Of a stretch of DNA of 62,000 nucleotides, positions 22,403-32,455 are shown one piece after another (within the stretch, counting starts at the first letter, position 1; each line of letters opens with the position of its first letter). The stretch is taken from positions 1-62,000 of the forward strand of contig WPIO01000197.1 in the NCBI GenBank assembly GCA_009760855.2. The letters run 5' to 3'. This stretch comes from Cristatella mucedo (Eukaryota; Bryozoa; Phylactolaemata; Cristatellidae). Both the position numbers and the translations under genes were made by a program. The notes beneath the pieces are model-generated. The model worked only from the letters and a program-made list of their open reading frames with translations, made no database searches and was not told the DNA's origin.

Positions 22403-23004
22403 AATGCTTTGGGGGCGTACGAACAAAAGGCACGGTTTCCAAAGGATTTGAGGTTTGTACTAGGTACCTGTAGACTGTTGGATTCAAAAAAGCGGGTGGT
22501 ACGATGTGGAGTCTGATGGGGGAGTAGATCAGAGAGATAGGCTGGAGCCAAAGAATGAAGGGACCTAAATGTGAGCGATAAAACCTTAAAGTCAATCCGT
22601 TGCTTGACTGGTAGCCAGTGCAGAGCTGCGAGAAGTGGTGTATTGTGGCGACTGCGACACTCACAACAGACAAGCCTAGCTGCAGAGTTTTGCATCAGCT
22701 GTAATCGCCTGATCGCATATGCTGGTAGGCCAGTAAGCAGTGAGTTGCAGAAGTCGAGACGGGATGCGACGAATGCGTGAACCAACTTGGACGTGGTATC
22801 CTTATCTAAACCGGCCAAAATTTTAGCAGTGTTATATAGATGAAAATAGGCAGATTTGACTGTGGAGCTGATATGGTCGTCTAACGAGAGGTCACTTTGG
22901 AACAGGACACCTACATTTCCAGCAGATTCAACAGGAGATAGGCTGGCAGATCCACATTTGGGTGTCAGTGTTTCCATTTTGTGATTCACGCTGGGTTTGC
23001 CCAA
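22306..23004 (-). pseudogene. LINE-A C-terminal half with poly(Ser-Leu) expansion
   Basis: This 232-codon frame begins in the MGKPSV block just after the RT palm and runs through ARNLGVLF-like (SAGNVGVLFQSDLSLDDH), ASRLDFCNSLLTGLPAYAIR, HWLPVKQRIDFK, AYLSDLLPHQ and SYAPKALNS. Where the family reads LPTC, the frame enters about 16 Leu-Ser repeats made by the GA tract, then returns to RLASEHP and stops at 22,306, short of the family stop. The GA tract added bases without an immediate stop, so the frame looks longer than its function warrants. Upstream sequence is in a different frame (see next entry). Confidence 0.75.
22335..22399. repeat. (GA)n microsatellite inside LINE-A ORF
   Basis: About 32 GA units replace the usual GGGAGGGAGTTCC stretch of the LINE, most likely by slippage from the native GGGAGG/GAGAG run. 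Confidence 0.95.
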
Positions 23005-23549
23005 AACTAGTAAGGTAGTTTTAGGATCGTTGAGTTTTAGAAAATTTGCTGCCGTCCATGTGTGGATGTCATCAATACATACCGCAAGTAAGTTGAGAGA
23101 ATTTGAGGTGCTCGAAGGCTGAGAGGGATCAAAGCAGAAAGGTACAGCTGAGTGTCATCCGCATATAAGTGAAAGCCTAGATTGTTCTTGGCAATCACAT
23201 CATCAAGAGGGAGAGTATGAACCGTGAAAAGAACCGGACCTAGCACGGTGCCCTGAGGTACGCCATATTTCAGAGATACCTCAGATGATCTTTGTCCATT
23301 CACGTCAATACTCCGGAGTATCCCTCTGAGATAGGACCTGAACCACTGCAGAGCATTGCCAGTGATGCCCAGGCGAGATGAGAGGCGCTCTAGACAAACT
23401 TTGTGATCGATACTATCAAAAGCTACAGAAAAATCGAGTATAACAAGCAGAGAAACTCTACCCATGTCTGCATTCCTAAGGGGGTCGTTGTATGCTCTAA
23501 GCAATGCTGACTCTGTGGAGGGATTAGCTCTAAAGCCAGACTGAAACTT

Positions 23550-23641
23550 ACTTGCAAGGTTTGAAGTTTTGATATGTGAGTTCTGCTGGTCCGCCACGAC
23601 CCGTTCCAGTGTCTTTGATAGGAAAGGTAGAATGGAGACGG
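23550..23641 (-). repeat. 92-bp direct repeat, copy 1 (flanks LTR)
   Basis: LINE-A sequence from ACTTGCAAGG to GGAGACGG, repeated at 23,949-24,040 with a single mismatch. Confidence 0.95.
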
Positions 23642-23949
23642 TGTACTGGTGAGACGGAGTCCTGAGATGGTGCGACTGTGGAAGCCGACTGAGCACTAAC
23701 ACGTTTGTTCGCGCTTGCGGCGTCATCCCGTGCCCCTGTAGTTTACCTTGTATAGGAACTTCCTCTGTAGGCTTGTTTAGTGCCCTCCTTTGTATAGCGC
23801 ATGCGTGTGTATTATATAAAGTGTTGTGTACCCGATTGATCACGCGTGAACCACTGTTACCGAAGGGCCCGGCGTAACGACCCAGAACGGACATAGATAG
23901 TAGCGAGCCATAGTGGGAGTTAGCCGCTGGCCCATTGAACTCGGTTACA
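23642..23949 (+). mobile_element. Probable solo LTR (308 bp, TGT...ACA)
   Basis: The insert begins TGTACTGGTG, ends CTCGGTTACA, and contains a TATA-like box (ATTATATAAAG) near 23,811. These are ordinary LTR hallmarks. Orientation is inferred from the TATA box. It is GC-richer than its surroundings. It is flanked not by a 4-6 bp target-site duplication but by a ~91-bp direct repeat of LINE-A sequence. It could instead be another non-coding element; no internal domain is present to identify the family. Confidence 0.55.
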
Positions 23950-24040
23950 CTTGCAAGGTTTGAAGTTTTGATATGTGAGTTCTGCTGGTCCGCCACGACC
24001 CGTTCCAGTGTCTTTGATAGGATAGGTAGAATGGAGACGG
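23949..24040 (-). repeat. 92-bp direct repeat, copy 2 (flanks LTR)
   Basis: Second copy of the LINE-A segment; this copy joins normally to upstream LINE sequence on its right, copy 1 to downstream LINE sequence on its left. Confidence 0.95.
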
Positions 24041-24452
24041 GGTAATAGTTGCTTAAGTTGTCTTGGTCTAGTGTCGCTTTCCTGAGAAGTGGCCTGACTA
24101 CCGCTTTTTTAAAAGGTATTAGGACATGAACTGAGGTTAATCGCATAATAATGATGTTAGTTATGCATGGCAGCAGCAGATCAATGCAACGAAGGAGCAG
24201 GACAGTGGGAACTGGGTCTAGAGGACTTGTCTTCTTTGATTCCGATACGAGCTTCAGGACTAGATCACTAGTGACCTGCTTAAATGTAGACATTGAGGTG
24301 CAGCCAGGAATCGGGGAGCAGCATTCTAGTGGGGATGATTTCATCGCAGGAATGGATTCCCTGATCTTGTCTATCTTCTGCACAAAGAATCGAGAGAAGC
24401 GATTGGCTCGATTTAGTTCTCTAAATATCCATTTGCCGTCAGGCATCCCCAT

Positions 24453-25865
24453 TTAATGTTGTGAGACAATGACATCCACCCCTCTGCCTTCTGCTAGATC
24501 TGACCACAGACCGTTCGTAGTAGTTTAATAAAGCCAAGATATTAGCCGAGACTGCAGAATTGCACATAAAGTTACCTCAAAGTAGCTCCGAATTGACAAT
24601 GGCTGCCAATGGCTCCTACTTCTTTATTAGCCGCCTCAAACTAGAACATTTTGAGTTAATTTATCTGTCAGAGGGTAAATTTTTCGCTTTTTCATTTGCT
24701 TGATCCTTTTTTAAAGAGCTCACTGCTTTAGCCGAGGTATCACTATTGGCTTCATCTTTTTATTGGTTAAATGTCGTCATTACAATGCTAAACTGGCTTC
24801 AGTCCTACATTCACGAGGAACGTCAGACATGTGAATCAATAGCTGGTAGTCAACTATTGAGCTATTAGTGTGTGACATAGTCTGTGGTGTTACTTGTAGT
24901 GGTGTTGCTGATGAAACAAATATCCGATACAAGTTATGGTTCTTCAAATCCCAAGTGGACTAACAATTAATCTGATCATTTGCATGATCAGAGTAATGAT
25001 TGTACCTTCATTTTTCGAGTGACTAATGCCTAAAGGTAGAAATTGCGAGTCCTCAACGGAGTAGAAGCTGCTTCAGGGTATATGAATATTGAGGCTCACC
25101 AGGTAGCAGAACTAAGGCACTTCAATGGCATCCAGTCATCACACTTTGGCTAAGAGCAGAGGTGTGTCACTCTGCACCACAATAAGACACATGTATACGG
25201 CAGATGACCAACCCTCCCGATCGACCAGCTTGGTTGCTTTGCACTAACATCAACTTCAGTGGAGTTTTTGCGATCTTAAAAATCATCACCTAAGCAAAAG
25301 AAGACTCGCAACTGTGCCCCAGCCTCCACCAGACTTTGAAATTATAGTGAGGCTTAGCTAAGGCTCCTACGGCTTTACAAATGCAGAGACAGGTGGTGAG
25401 TGACCAAACTCCTAATGCAGCTTCAGAACTACAAGAGGTAGTCGGTTTACACAGAAGAAGTCTTATCAATGTACCTACCTTAAATGCAAGTTCAGATTAA
25501 TTTTGCTGGTTTTCAGAGCACGAGCTAAGCTGTAAGTGGCTAATCACAGAGTAAAACTCACCTAAGAGAACTTAATCTATCAAAGTCGTTGTAAGCAAAA
25601 ACCACAGTACCGGTCCAACAGCCATTTATTTTATCCTTACCAAGCCAACAAAGGAATTGTGATGCTATTTACCCCAGCTGTCTGAAAGAAGGAAGAGCGA
25701 TTGTAGATGTGGGCGACTGCAACATCACAAACAATGTCCATGATGTCAGCATCATTGTCATGCATGGAGGATCATTGTCTGAACTGCCAATAATTTCAGT
25801 TGGCAGTGCAGCTGGAGACGAATTTGTAGTATGAAAAAAACTAGCAAGTGCAACAACGTGATAAT
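24453..25865. other. No recognisable gene or repeat
   Basis: About 1.4 kb without similarity to the LINEs, SINE, R1 or R2. Short frames only. Confidence 0.4.
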
Positions 25866-26800
25866 AGTAATAGTCATAATATTGACATTCTTTATACAGC
25901 GCCCTCAGAAAAATCCATCTCTTTCTAGGCGCTTTAAGTTTGCTGCGAAGTAAACATGAATGATTTCTTAGGCAACGACACCTACTCTCCTGCTGCCGAC
26001 TATGGATCATCCTTTTCAGTGGTCTTGAGCTGCTGCTTTATTGCTGCTCACTACCTCAACTGCTCTCCCGAGTCTATCATGCTACCCACTTTCTCTTAGC
26101 TGAGTGAGATGAAGTTTGTTGCCTTCCGAATGCGTACCGAAAGCAGCTTTGGCTGTTAGTGTGCTAAAACTAAAAAACTCCTGCATAACACCCACTTAGT
26201 CTTTAAGGCTTTGTGGAGTTTCAGACAAAGTTAAATTAGATTGCATTGAGTTTTGAGTGGTGTCATGCTTGATAAACATCAAGAATAATAAGGCTATGCG
26301 TGCCATGAACAGGGTCAGCACGCAAGTGTATTCAGTGGCAGAATGCACAGCGTCAGCACCCATAAGCACATAAAAGACCAATCACAGTGACCCAATCGAT
26401 GATGTGACGAATGGGTGCGGTTTAAATTTCTTTTAAATGTGTTCAAGTCAGCATATGTCGTGATGCAAGTCGAGAGTGAGATCAAGGCTTTGGGACCACA
26501 CAAACTAAAAGCACTGTCCCCAATGGATTTGAGTATGGCGGCGATAGATATATCTAAACAGTTAGATTATTAAAGCAAGCTGTACAATGCTTAGCATGGT
26601 GGGGCAGTAGATGGGATAGTTAGGCTGCAGCCAAAGAACGAAGGGACCGAAAAGTGGGTGACGAAACCTAGAAGTGTATGAGCTGCTTAACTGGAAGCCA
26701 CTGCAGGTGGGCGAGCACTGGTATTGAGTGGCAACTGCGACGCTCGCGACAGACTGGACCAGTTTAATAATTTTGCACCAGCTGTGTACCCCAGATTGCA
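25866..26800 (-). mobile_element. LINE-A copy, split by LINE-B
   Basis: The tail and stem-loop are at 25,866-25,964; the element resumes at 26,244 with 3' UTR and C-terminal coding sequence to about 26,800. Frames are damaged. Confidence 0.8.
25965..26243 (+). mobile_element. LINE-B short copy nested in LINE-A 3' UTR
   Basis: Begins in the C-terminal coding end (ACGACACCTACTCTCCTGC), runs through the LINE-B 3' UTR and ends GGAGTTTCAGAC with a decayed tail before LINE-A sequence resumes. Confidence 0.8.
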
Positions 26801-26809
26801 CATACCGAT

Positions 26810-28080
26810 TAGATGTACGATCTCCAAAGGATTTGAGGGTTGCACGATTCATGCTTAAACATTTAGATTCTGAAAAGCGAGTGGAGTGATGCTTAGCCTC
26901 CTGATGGCATAGATCTGATAGGCATTCTGGAGCCAAAGAATGAAGGTTCCTGAATATAAGTGACATAATCTGGAATTCGATACGTTGCTTGACCTCCAGC
27001 ACCTACAGGTCCGCGAGACAAGGTATGATGTGGAGAAATACGACCGCAACAGCCTATCTGAAGAATTTGCATCAGCTTCAATCACCTAATTGCAGAGGCC
27101 AATAGACCAAAAAGCAATCACTTGCAAAAGCCGAAATTGGGTCACTAATGGAAGGAACAATTTAGGTATGGTATCTCTGCTTAAACAAGCCCAAATTTGA
27201 TCAATTTGATGTAGCTGAAAGCAGCAGACTTGACTTTGGAAATGACGTATTCGTACGATGAAAGGTCATTTTAGAACGAAACCAAGGTTCGTTTTAGATT
27301 CAAAGGGAGATATGCTAGTAGGGCCGAGTGTTAACGTGAAATTTTCGTAATACTTAATTGCATTTAGTTTACCCTAACTCTTAAGTTGTTTTTCATCATC
27401 GTTCAACTAAAGAAAGTGTGCTACCGTCTATGTTCAAATGTCATCAACGCATGCAGCAAAGATGTGTAGAGAATTCGAGGGGCTGCCGAGCTGGGTGGGT
27501 TTAAAGCAGAAGTTAAGCAGTGTGTCGCCTTGAAAGAAGCAATCGTGTAGATTGTGCCTAGCAATTTTGTCGGCAACAAGGGTAGTATAAACCAAGAAAG
27601 CACAGATACCTTAGGTACACCATACTTCACAGGTTCCCCGGATGATCCTTGTCCATTCAAATTAACACTGTAGAGTCTTTCAGTGAGATAGGACCAGCAG
27701 TACTAAAATGCAGTGCGGGTGAAGCCCAGGCAAAAAATCAAGTTTTAACATGTACTTAACGATTGATGGAATCAGAAGCTGCCGAAAGGTCAAAGCTGCC
27801 GAAAGGTTTCTACCTAAGTCTGCATTACTAGGCAGGTTCTATAACGAAGCTATGCCAACTCTGTGGGGTGATTAGTTGTATAACCCATAGTGGAACTTAT
27901 TACTACTGTTTGAAGTTTCAAATGTACGAGTTCAACTGATCTGCCATAACTCGTTCCAATATCTTCGCTAGGACTACTAGAACGGAAACTTGGTGAAGGT
28001 TGCTTAAGTTCTTTCGGTCATGTTCGCTTTCTGGAGTAGTGGATGCCGTAGTGCTGCTTTCTCCTGTAGTGAACTTACAT
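26810..28080 (-). mobile_element. LINE-A coding segment, partly duplicating 26,511-26,790
   Basis: A second run of the same C-terminal region starts at 26,815 (GATCTCCAAAGGATTTGAGG) and continues through the RT palm and fingers to about 28,080. It lacks its own stem-loop and tail, so it is either a tandem duplication inside one element or an internal fragment of another. All frames are broken. Confidence 0.7.
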
Positions 28081-28093
28081 AGTATGGATACTG

Positions 28094-28205
28094 TAATGTA
28101 ATGCATTTCCGTCTGTAACTCCACAAAGCCAAAAGACTATGTGAGTGTGATGCAGAAAAGTTCTGTATCGCTCACTCACAGCCAAAGTGGCTTTAGGTGG
28201 GAATT
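28094..28205 (-). mobile_element. LINE-B 3' end, about 110 bp
   Basis: TGTAATGTAATGCATTTCCG tail complement, small stem-loop, then the region before it; truncated at about 28,205. Confidence 0.75.
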
Positions 28206-28588
28206 GCTTAACATAAGGTGTCATGTCCCTATTAGTCGATACCTACTGGCAGGCCTTCTGCTGCTGGTCAGGGAGAACCTTCCTGCATCAAGCGTTGCCA
28301 CATCAATAGCTCGGCTATCAGGCCAACGACACGTAGGTTTAAAGCACTGAATAGTACTCGTTGTGGTAGTATCTCACCTGCCGTCTCTAAGCATGCTGTG
28401 AAATGTCGACCTGCTGCCGTTAATAAGGACCAATTAGAAGTCAGATGGCTCGCGTCTGCCAGGCAGGCTACACGCCGACTGCAATAAAAGCCACTTCAAC
28501 GTCGTCGCTCAGTTGCTGGATAGCTTCGTAAATTCCACCTACTCAATGTCAGCTCGCTAAAAACTAAGGGTTTATCATCAACGATCAC

Positions 28589-28819
28589 GTGGTCCAGGAG
28601 AACCTAGATGCATTTCTGCTTACCAAAACTTGGATAATGCCTTGTCCCAGTTGCTGTGTATCTGATACCGCCCCACCGGGGCTATCTTTCTATCAGTCCA
28701 TGCGTTCTGAAGAGGTTGGTGGTGGGATTGCAATTATTTTACGTGAAAAGTTTGGCTCTAAGGTGTGCAGTTGCTTGCATGGGCGGTCGTTTGAGTCAGA
28801 TGCAATGAAGTCCCCGTGA
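28589..28819 (+). pseudogene. LINE-B endonuclease, N-terminal part
   Basis: This 76-codon frame matches the first half of an APE-type endonuclease: NLDAFLLTKTWI (family ETW reads KTW here, losing the Glu), APPGLSFYQSMRSEEVGGGIAII and LREKFGSK. Compare LINE-A FTLTETWL and GGVAMI. Upstream, a NVSSLKTK-like block in another frame near 28,545 is the preceding endonuclease strand. Non-functional. Confidence 0.65.
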
Positions 28820-28903
28820 AAGACAATACCTCTCATCCCTTATTGCATGGGTGTCTAAACCCTTTTCTAGAATAGCTTTTGGAGTTTACGCTAAACTATA
28901 GGT

Positions 28904-29260
28904 GTGCGAATGGCCGTTATGATTTCTGGAGACTTTAATATTTACCTTGACAACTGTAGCAACAGCCAGGTCCGCTCATTTATTGACTGTCTGGAGAATT
29001 TTGATTTGTACCAAAACGTTAATCATACCTCCCACGTCGGTGGCCACACCATAGATCTCGCAATCCCTAAGGATGTCTTCTCCACTGACGTGGTGTGCCC
29101 ACTGACCCTCTCGGATTATTGTTCGGTCTCCTTTACCGTTCCTGCTCTCTTGTATGCATATGGCGATGTTGAACTTGTACAGCGACTTAATTTAAATAGC
29201 CTTGCAGTGGACAAATTTCTGAAATCTTTTAGGATGCAAGTCTTCTTAATCTTCACCTAG
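28904..29260 (+). pseudogene. LINE-B endonuclease, C-terminal part
   Basis: This frame contains ISGDFNIYLDN (GDFN catalytic block), DLYQNVNHTSHVGGHTIDLAI (the H-x-GHT-D-L block) and LSDYCSVSFTV, where the SDH catalytic His has become Tyr. It is separated from the N-terminal part by stops and a frame change. The domain is an AP-endonuclease-like nickase that starts target-primed reverse transcription in this family. Confidence 0.7.
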
Positions 29261-30089
29261 ACTCGATCGACAGCCTCCAAACCCTCACCAATGCAGTGAA
29301 AATGACACTCAAGAGTGCTCTTGACAAGCATGCTCCTGTTCATTCTATCCGTGTACAGAGTCGTGGAGATTTCCTCTAATTTACAGAAAAACTTTAAAAA
29401 ATGCTCTGTATTAAGCACAGGATTGGACGTCGTTTTAAAAAACCAGAGTCTGATCCAGATACATTAAATTTCAAAGATATCCCTTGAGTGTACAACCGGA
29501 AGCTTTAAAAAGCTATGGCTTTGTTTTTCAATTGAAAACTAAATTCCTGCCAGTCGAACCCAAAAAGACTTATAAGACATTATAGAATTACTGGCCGATG
29601 CTGAGAGGTATGAATTTACAGATATTAACAGCTCAGGCGAAATGTTTTCAGCCTTCTTTACTGAGAAAATTGTGTACATGCACGCCTTCATACAGCCTCC
29701 TCCGAGTAAAGCTATTGTGGATTCGCAACACCTGACCATCCTTAAACGTTTTTCAGAGGTTTACGCATGCGATGTGACTACCTTAGTAAGGTATAGTTAA
29801 GAAAGCTCGTCTCCTGAAGACTCTATACCTTCATCTCTGTGGTTTTCACTGGTAGACCAACTTAGCCGTGCAATAAGCGAGATTTCTTACACTTCTTTGA
29901 TAAAAGGGGTCGCATCCAAGTCTTTTTAATCGATATTCGTTCGGCCCATACATGCAGATGCTGGATTTGATACACAGGTTCTTGAAAACCATCGCTCAGA
30001 GATTCTTGAAAATCTTTACGCTAAGTAGCTGGTTGCACACATTGAAAAGTACGAAATGTCTGAAACAATCTCAATTAAGGCTCCAAAAG

Positions 30090-30824
30090 TAGCACTCTAC
30101 TGAAACCGACCTGCTTTTCGATGCAAAAATGACACTCTGTGTGAATACGATGACGGTAATGTCGCTTCCCTAGCTCTGCTAAATTTAACAGCTGCCTTCG
30201 ACACTATTGATCACTATGTTCTACTTGAAAGATTGGGAACGAAGATCGGTCTGGTCGACGAGGTTTTGGCATGATTCAAATCGTACTGGTCTGATCTTGT
30301 TGGATCCTTGTCGTATGGGCCAGGTCTTACACACATGACAGATAACCTGTGGATTCACTCAAGAGTCTGTCCTCGGCCCCTTGCTATTCTCTATTTATAC
30401 TCAACCCCAGGGAAAAGTGACTAAGGCCCACGGAGTAGGATGTTACTTTCATGCGGACAAAACTCAGCTGTATTCCTCTTTTAAACCGTTGGAATCTGCC
30501 ACAGCAACTGATAAACTAAATGCTTGCCTTGCCGAAATTCCATAATAGATGTCAGATAACTTCTTGAAACTCAATGACAATAAAATAGAGCTGTGGCTCG
30601 TTGGACACTCTAAGCGTGTGGCTGGATTATTAAACTTTGCTCTACCAAGAGGTGATCCTGTCGTGCGATTATTACCACATGCTCAAAACTTAAATGTAGT
30701 TTTGAACAGCTGGCAAAATTTTAAAATTTTCATTCAGCAGACTGCTTCTCAACTTGCCGTCACGCCAGATCCCTATCTAAAATTAGAAGCTGTCTTCCAC
30801 AATGGCTTGAAAAAATTTGACTAG
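30090..30824 (+). pseudogene. LINE-B RT palm, dead
   Basis: Motif A reads LLNLTAAFDTIDH (around 30,176-30,214): the catalytic Asp of the LLDL block is Asn here. Motif C near 30,450 reads FHADKTQLY instead of FYADDTQLY, losing a second Asp. The open part 30,549-30,824 holds FLKLNDNKIELWLVGH and a LNVVLNSW-like block. Both catalytic changes rule out activity. Confidence 0.7.
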
Positions 30825-31502
30825 CTCCTGAGTTTTGATTCAGCTTTATTACTGTAATTCCGTTTTGGCTGGGCTACCAAAGAAATCAACCAGGCCACTG
30901 CAGCAGGCCATCAATATTTCTGCAAGGCTAGTTTTCAAGCCCCAGTGATTTTAATATGGGTTTTCTTTGCTAAAAGAGTTTGGATGGCTGCCGGTTGATC
31001 AAAGGATACACGGAAAAGTTTTTATGCAGAACTACAAGGCCCGCCAAGGCTTGGCTTCTCCATACCTAGCTGAAATACTGCTCCAGTTTAAGCCACATCG
31101 TGCCCTCAGGTCGTATGGATGAAAAGGTAGCTGTTCCATTTTTCCGCTTAAAGACCATTGAGAGCAGAAGCTTTGTCTATGCAGGTAATAGGCTGTGAAA
31201 CTCGCTTGCAAAATTCTTAAGAAATAATAACTACTCTAATGTTGCCGAATATGGCTCATCCTCTTAAGCGGTCCTGAGCTGGTACTTCCATGGTAATCAC
31301 TACCTAAACTTCGGTCCTGACTCTGATAGTCTTCCATTTTTCCTTTCGTTGGGTCAGATGAAGTCTGTTGGCTACTGAATTCGTACCAAAAGCCACTTAG
31401 GCTGTGAGTGTGCTTTAGATTTCCCTCCTTCATAACACCAACATAGTCTTCATGGCTTTGTGAAGTTACAGATGGAGATGCTTTACATACATTACATTGT
31501 AT

Positions 31503-32455
31503 TCGGTAGCCAACATACCCCATCTCCTGCTATAAAGGGAAAGTGGGAAGCATAGAAGAGTCAGGAGAGCATTTGAGGTAGCATGGAAGTAGCAGCTCAG
31601 GACTGCTGAAAAGGATGAGCTCAGTCGGCAGCAGGATAGTAGTAATCATTGCTTAAGAATTGTGGAAGTGAGCTCCACAGTCTGGGACCTGCAGAGCTAA
31701 AGCTTCTGTCGACAATGGTCTTTAAGCGGAGGAATAGAACGGCCAAGTTCTTTTGCAAAGAGGATCTGACGGCACGAGGAGGCTGAAACCGGTGCAGCTT
31801 TTCAGCTAGGTATAAATGAGCCGTGCACTGGCGGCCCTTTTGATTCAGCATAAGAATTTCGTTCATGTATCCGTTGATCAACCGGCAGCCATCCCGGATC
31901 TTGTAGCAAAGGAAACGCGGTGTTGAACCACTCGGACTTGTAAACTAGCCTTGCAGCCATATTCACAGTCAGTTGCGGTGGTGTAGATGATTTTCTTTGA
32001 TAGCCCAGCCATCAGGGAATTACAATAATCCAGCCGAGACCAAACTAAGTAGCCAGTAAATTCTCCTTACAAGCCGCAGTGAACAGCATTTCCTAATGTT
32101 TGAAAGTGAACGGAAGTGATGGCTAGCTGTAGAAGCAGTCGACTGAATGAAGCTTTTGAAATCGAAGCAGCTTCTGAAAACGACACCTACATTTCGAGCG
32201 TGCGGTGATGGTCGCACAACCGCATTACCTATTAGAAGCGCAAAACCGTATAATCCTGCCACACGCTTCGTGTGTCCTTTGAGCAGCAGCTAGGTTTTAT
32301 CGTCATTTATTTTCAAGAATTTTTCCGACATCAAGAATCAAATGTTGGCAAAGCAAGCATTCAGCTTATCAGTGGCTGCAGCAGATTCCGGCGGTTGGAA
32401 TAAAAAACTTAAACTTAGTATCGTCTGAGAAATGGGCTCCTCTCTGAGATACTTT
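31503..32455 (-). mobile_element. LINE-B, inverted against the previous copy
   Basis: Begins at once after the previous LINE-B tail, but inside the 3' region (it lacks the last ~100 bp), and runs 5'-ward through C-terminal coding to the RT YADD region near 32,430. Frames 31,621-31,881 and 32,020-32,262 keep RLKTIVDRSFSSAGPRLWSSLPQFL and VVRPSPHARNVGVVF. Confidence 0.75.

Larger units (their letters stand above)
22005..24415 (-). mobile_element. LINE-A, long copy with LTR and (GA)n inserted
   Basis: The (AAT)n tail is at 22,005-22,031. Coding sequence runs through the C-terminal tail and RT to the linker, stopping near 24,415 (5' truncation). It is interrupted by an expanded GA microsatellite and a 308-bp LTR-like insertion, yet two long frames survive. 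Confidence 0.9.
23037..24452 (-). pseudogene. LINE-A linker and RT, open across an LTR insertion
   Basis: This 471-codon frame starts in flanking sequence, then reads the linker (FSRFFVQKIDKIRESIPAM), RT fingers (SPLDPVPTVLLLRCIDLLLP, then AVVRPLLRKATL) and an SILPILSKTLERVVADQQ block. Next come about 103 codons from the inserted LTR, a second copy of the SILPFLSKTLERVVADQQ block, then the palm: ILDFSVAFDSIDH (motif A Asp present), GVPQGTVLGPVLF and HLYADDTQLYLS (YADD present). The insert plus duplicated flank adds 399 bp, a multiple of three with no stop codon, so the frame stays open by chance. RT core residues are intact, but N-terminal endonuclease is missing and the insertion disrupts the fold. 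Confidence 0.8.
28210..31500 (+). mobile_element. LINE-B, longest copy
   Basis: Order of domains: a poorly conserved 5' part, APE endonuclease (28,590-29,140), linker, RT (about 30,090-30,600), C-terminal region, 3' UTR, and a tail at 31,472-31,500. Heavily mutated throughout. The 5' boundary is uncertain. Confidence 0.75.

Noticed and set aside
22306-23004. Host gene with Ser-Leu repeats
   Set aside because: The non-repeat part is clearly the LINE-A C-terminal region; the repeat is a GA microsatellite.
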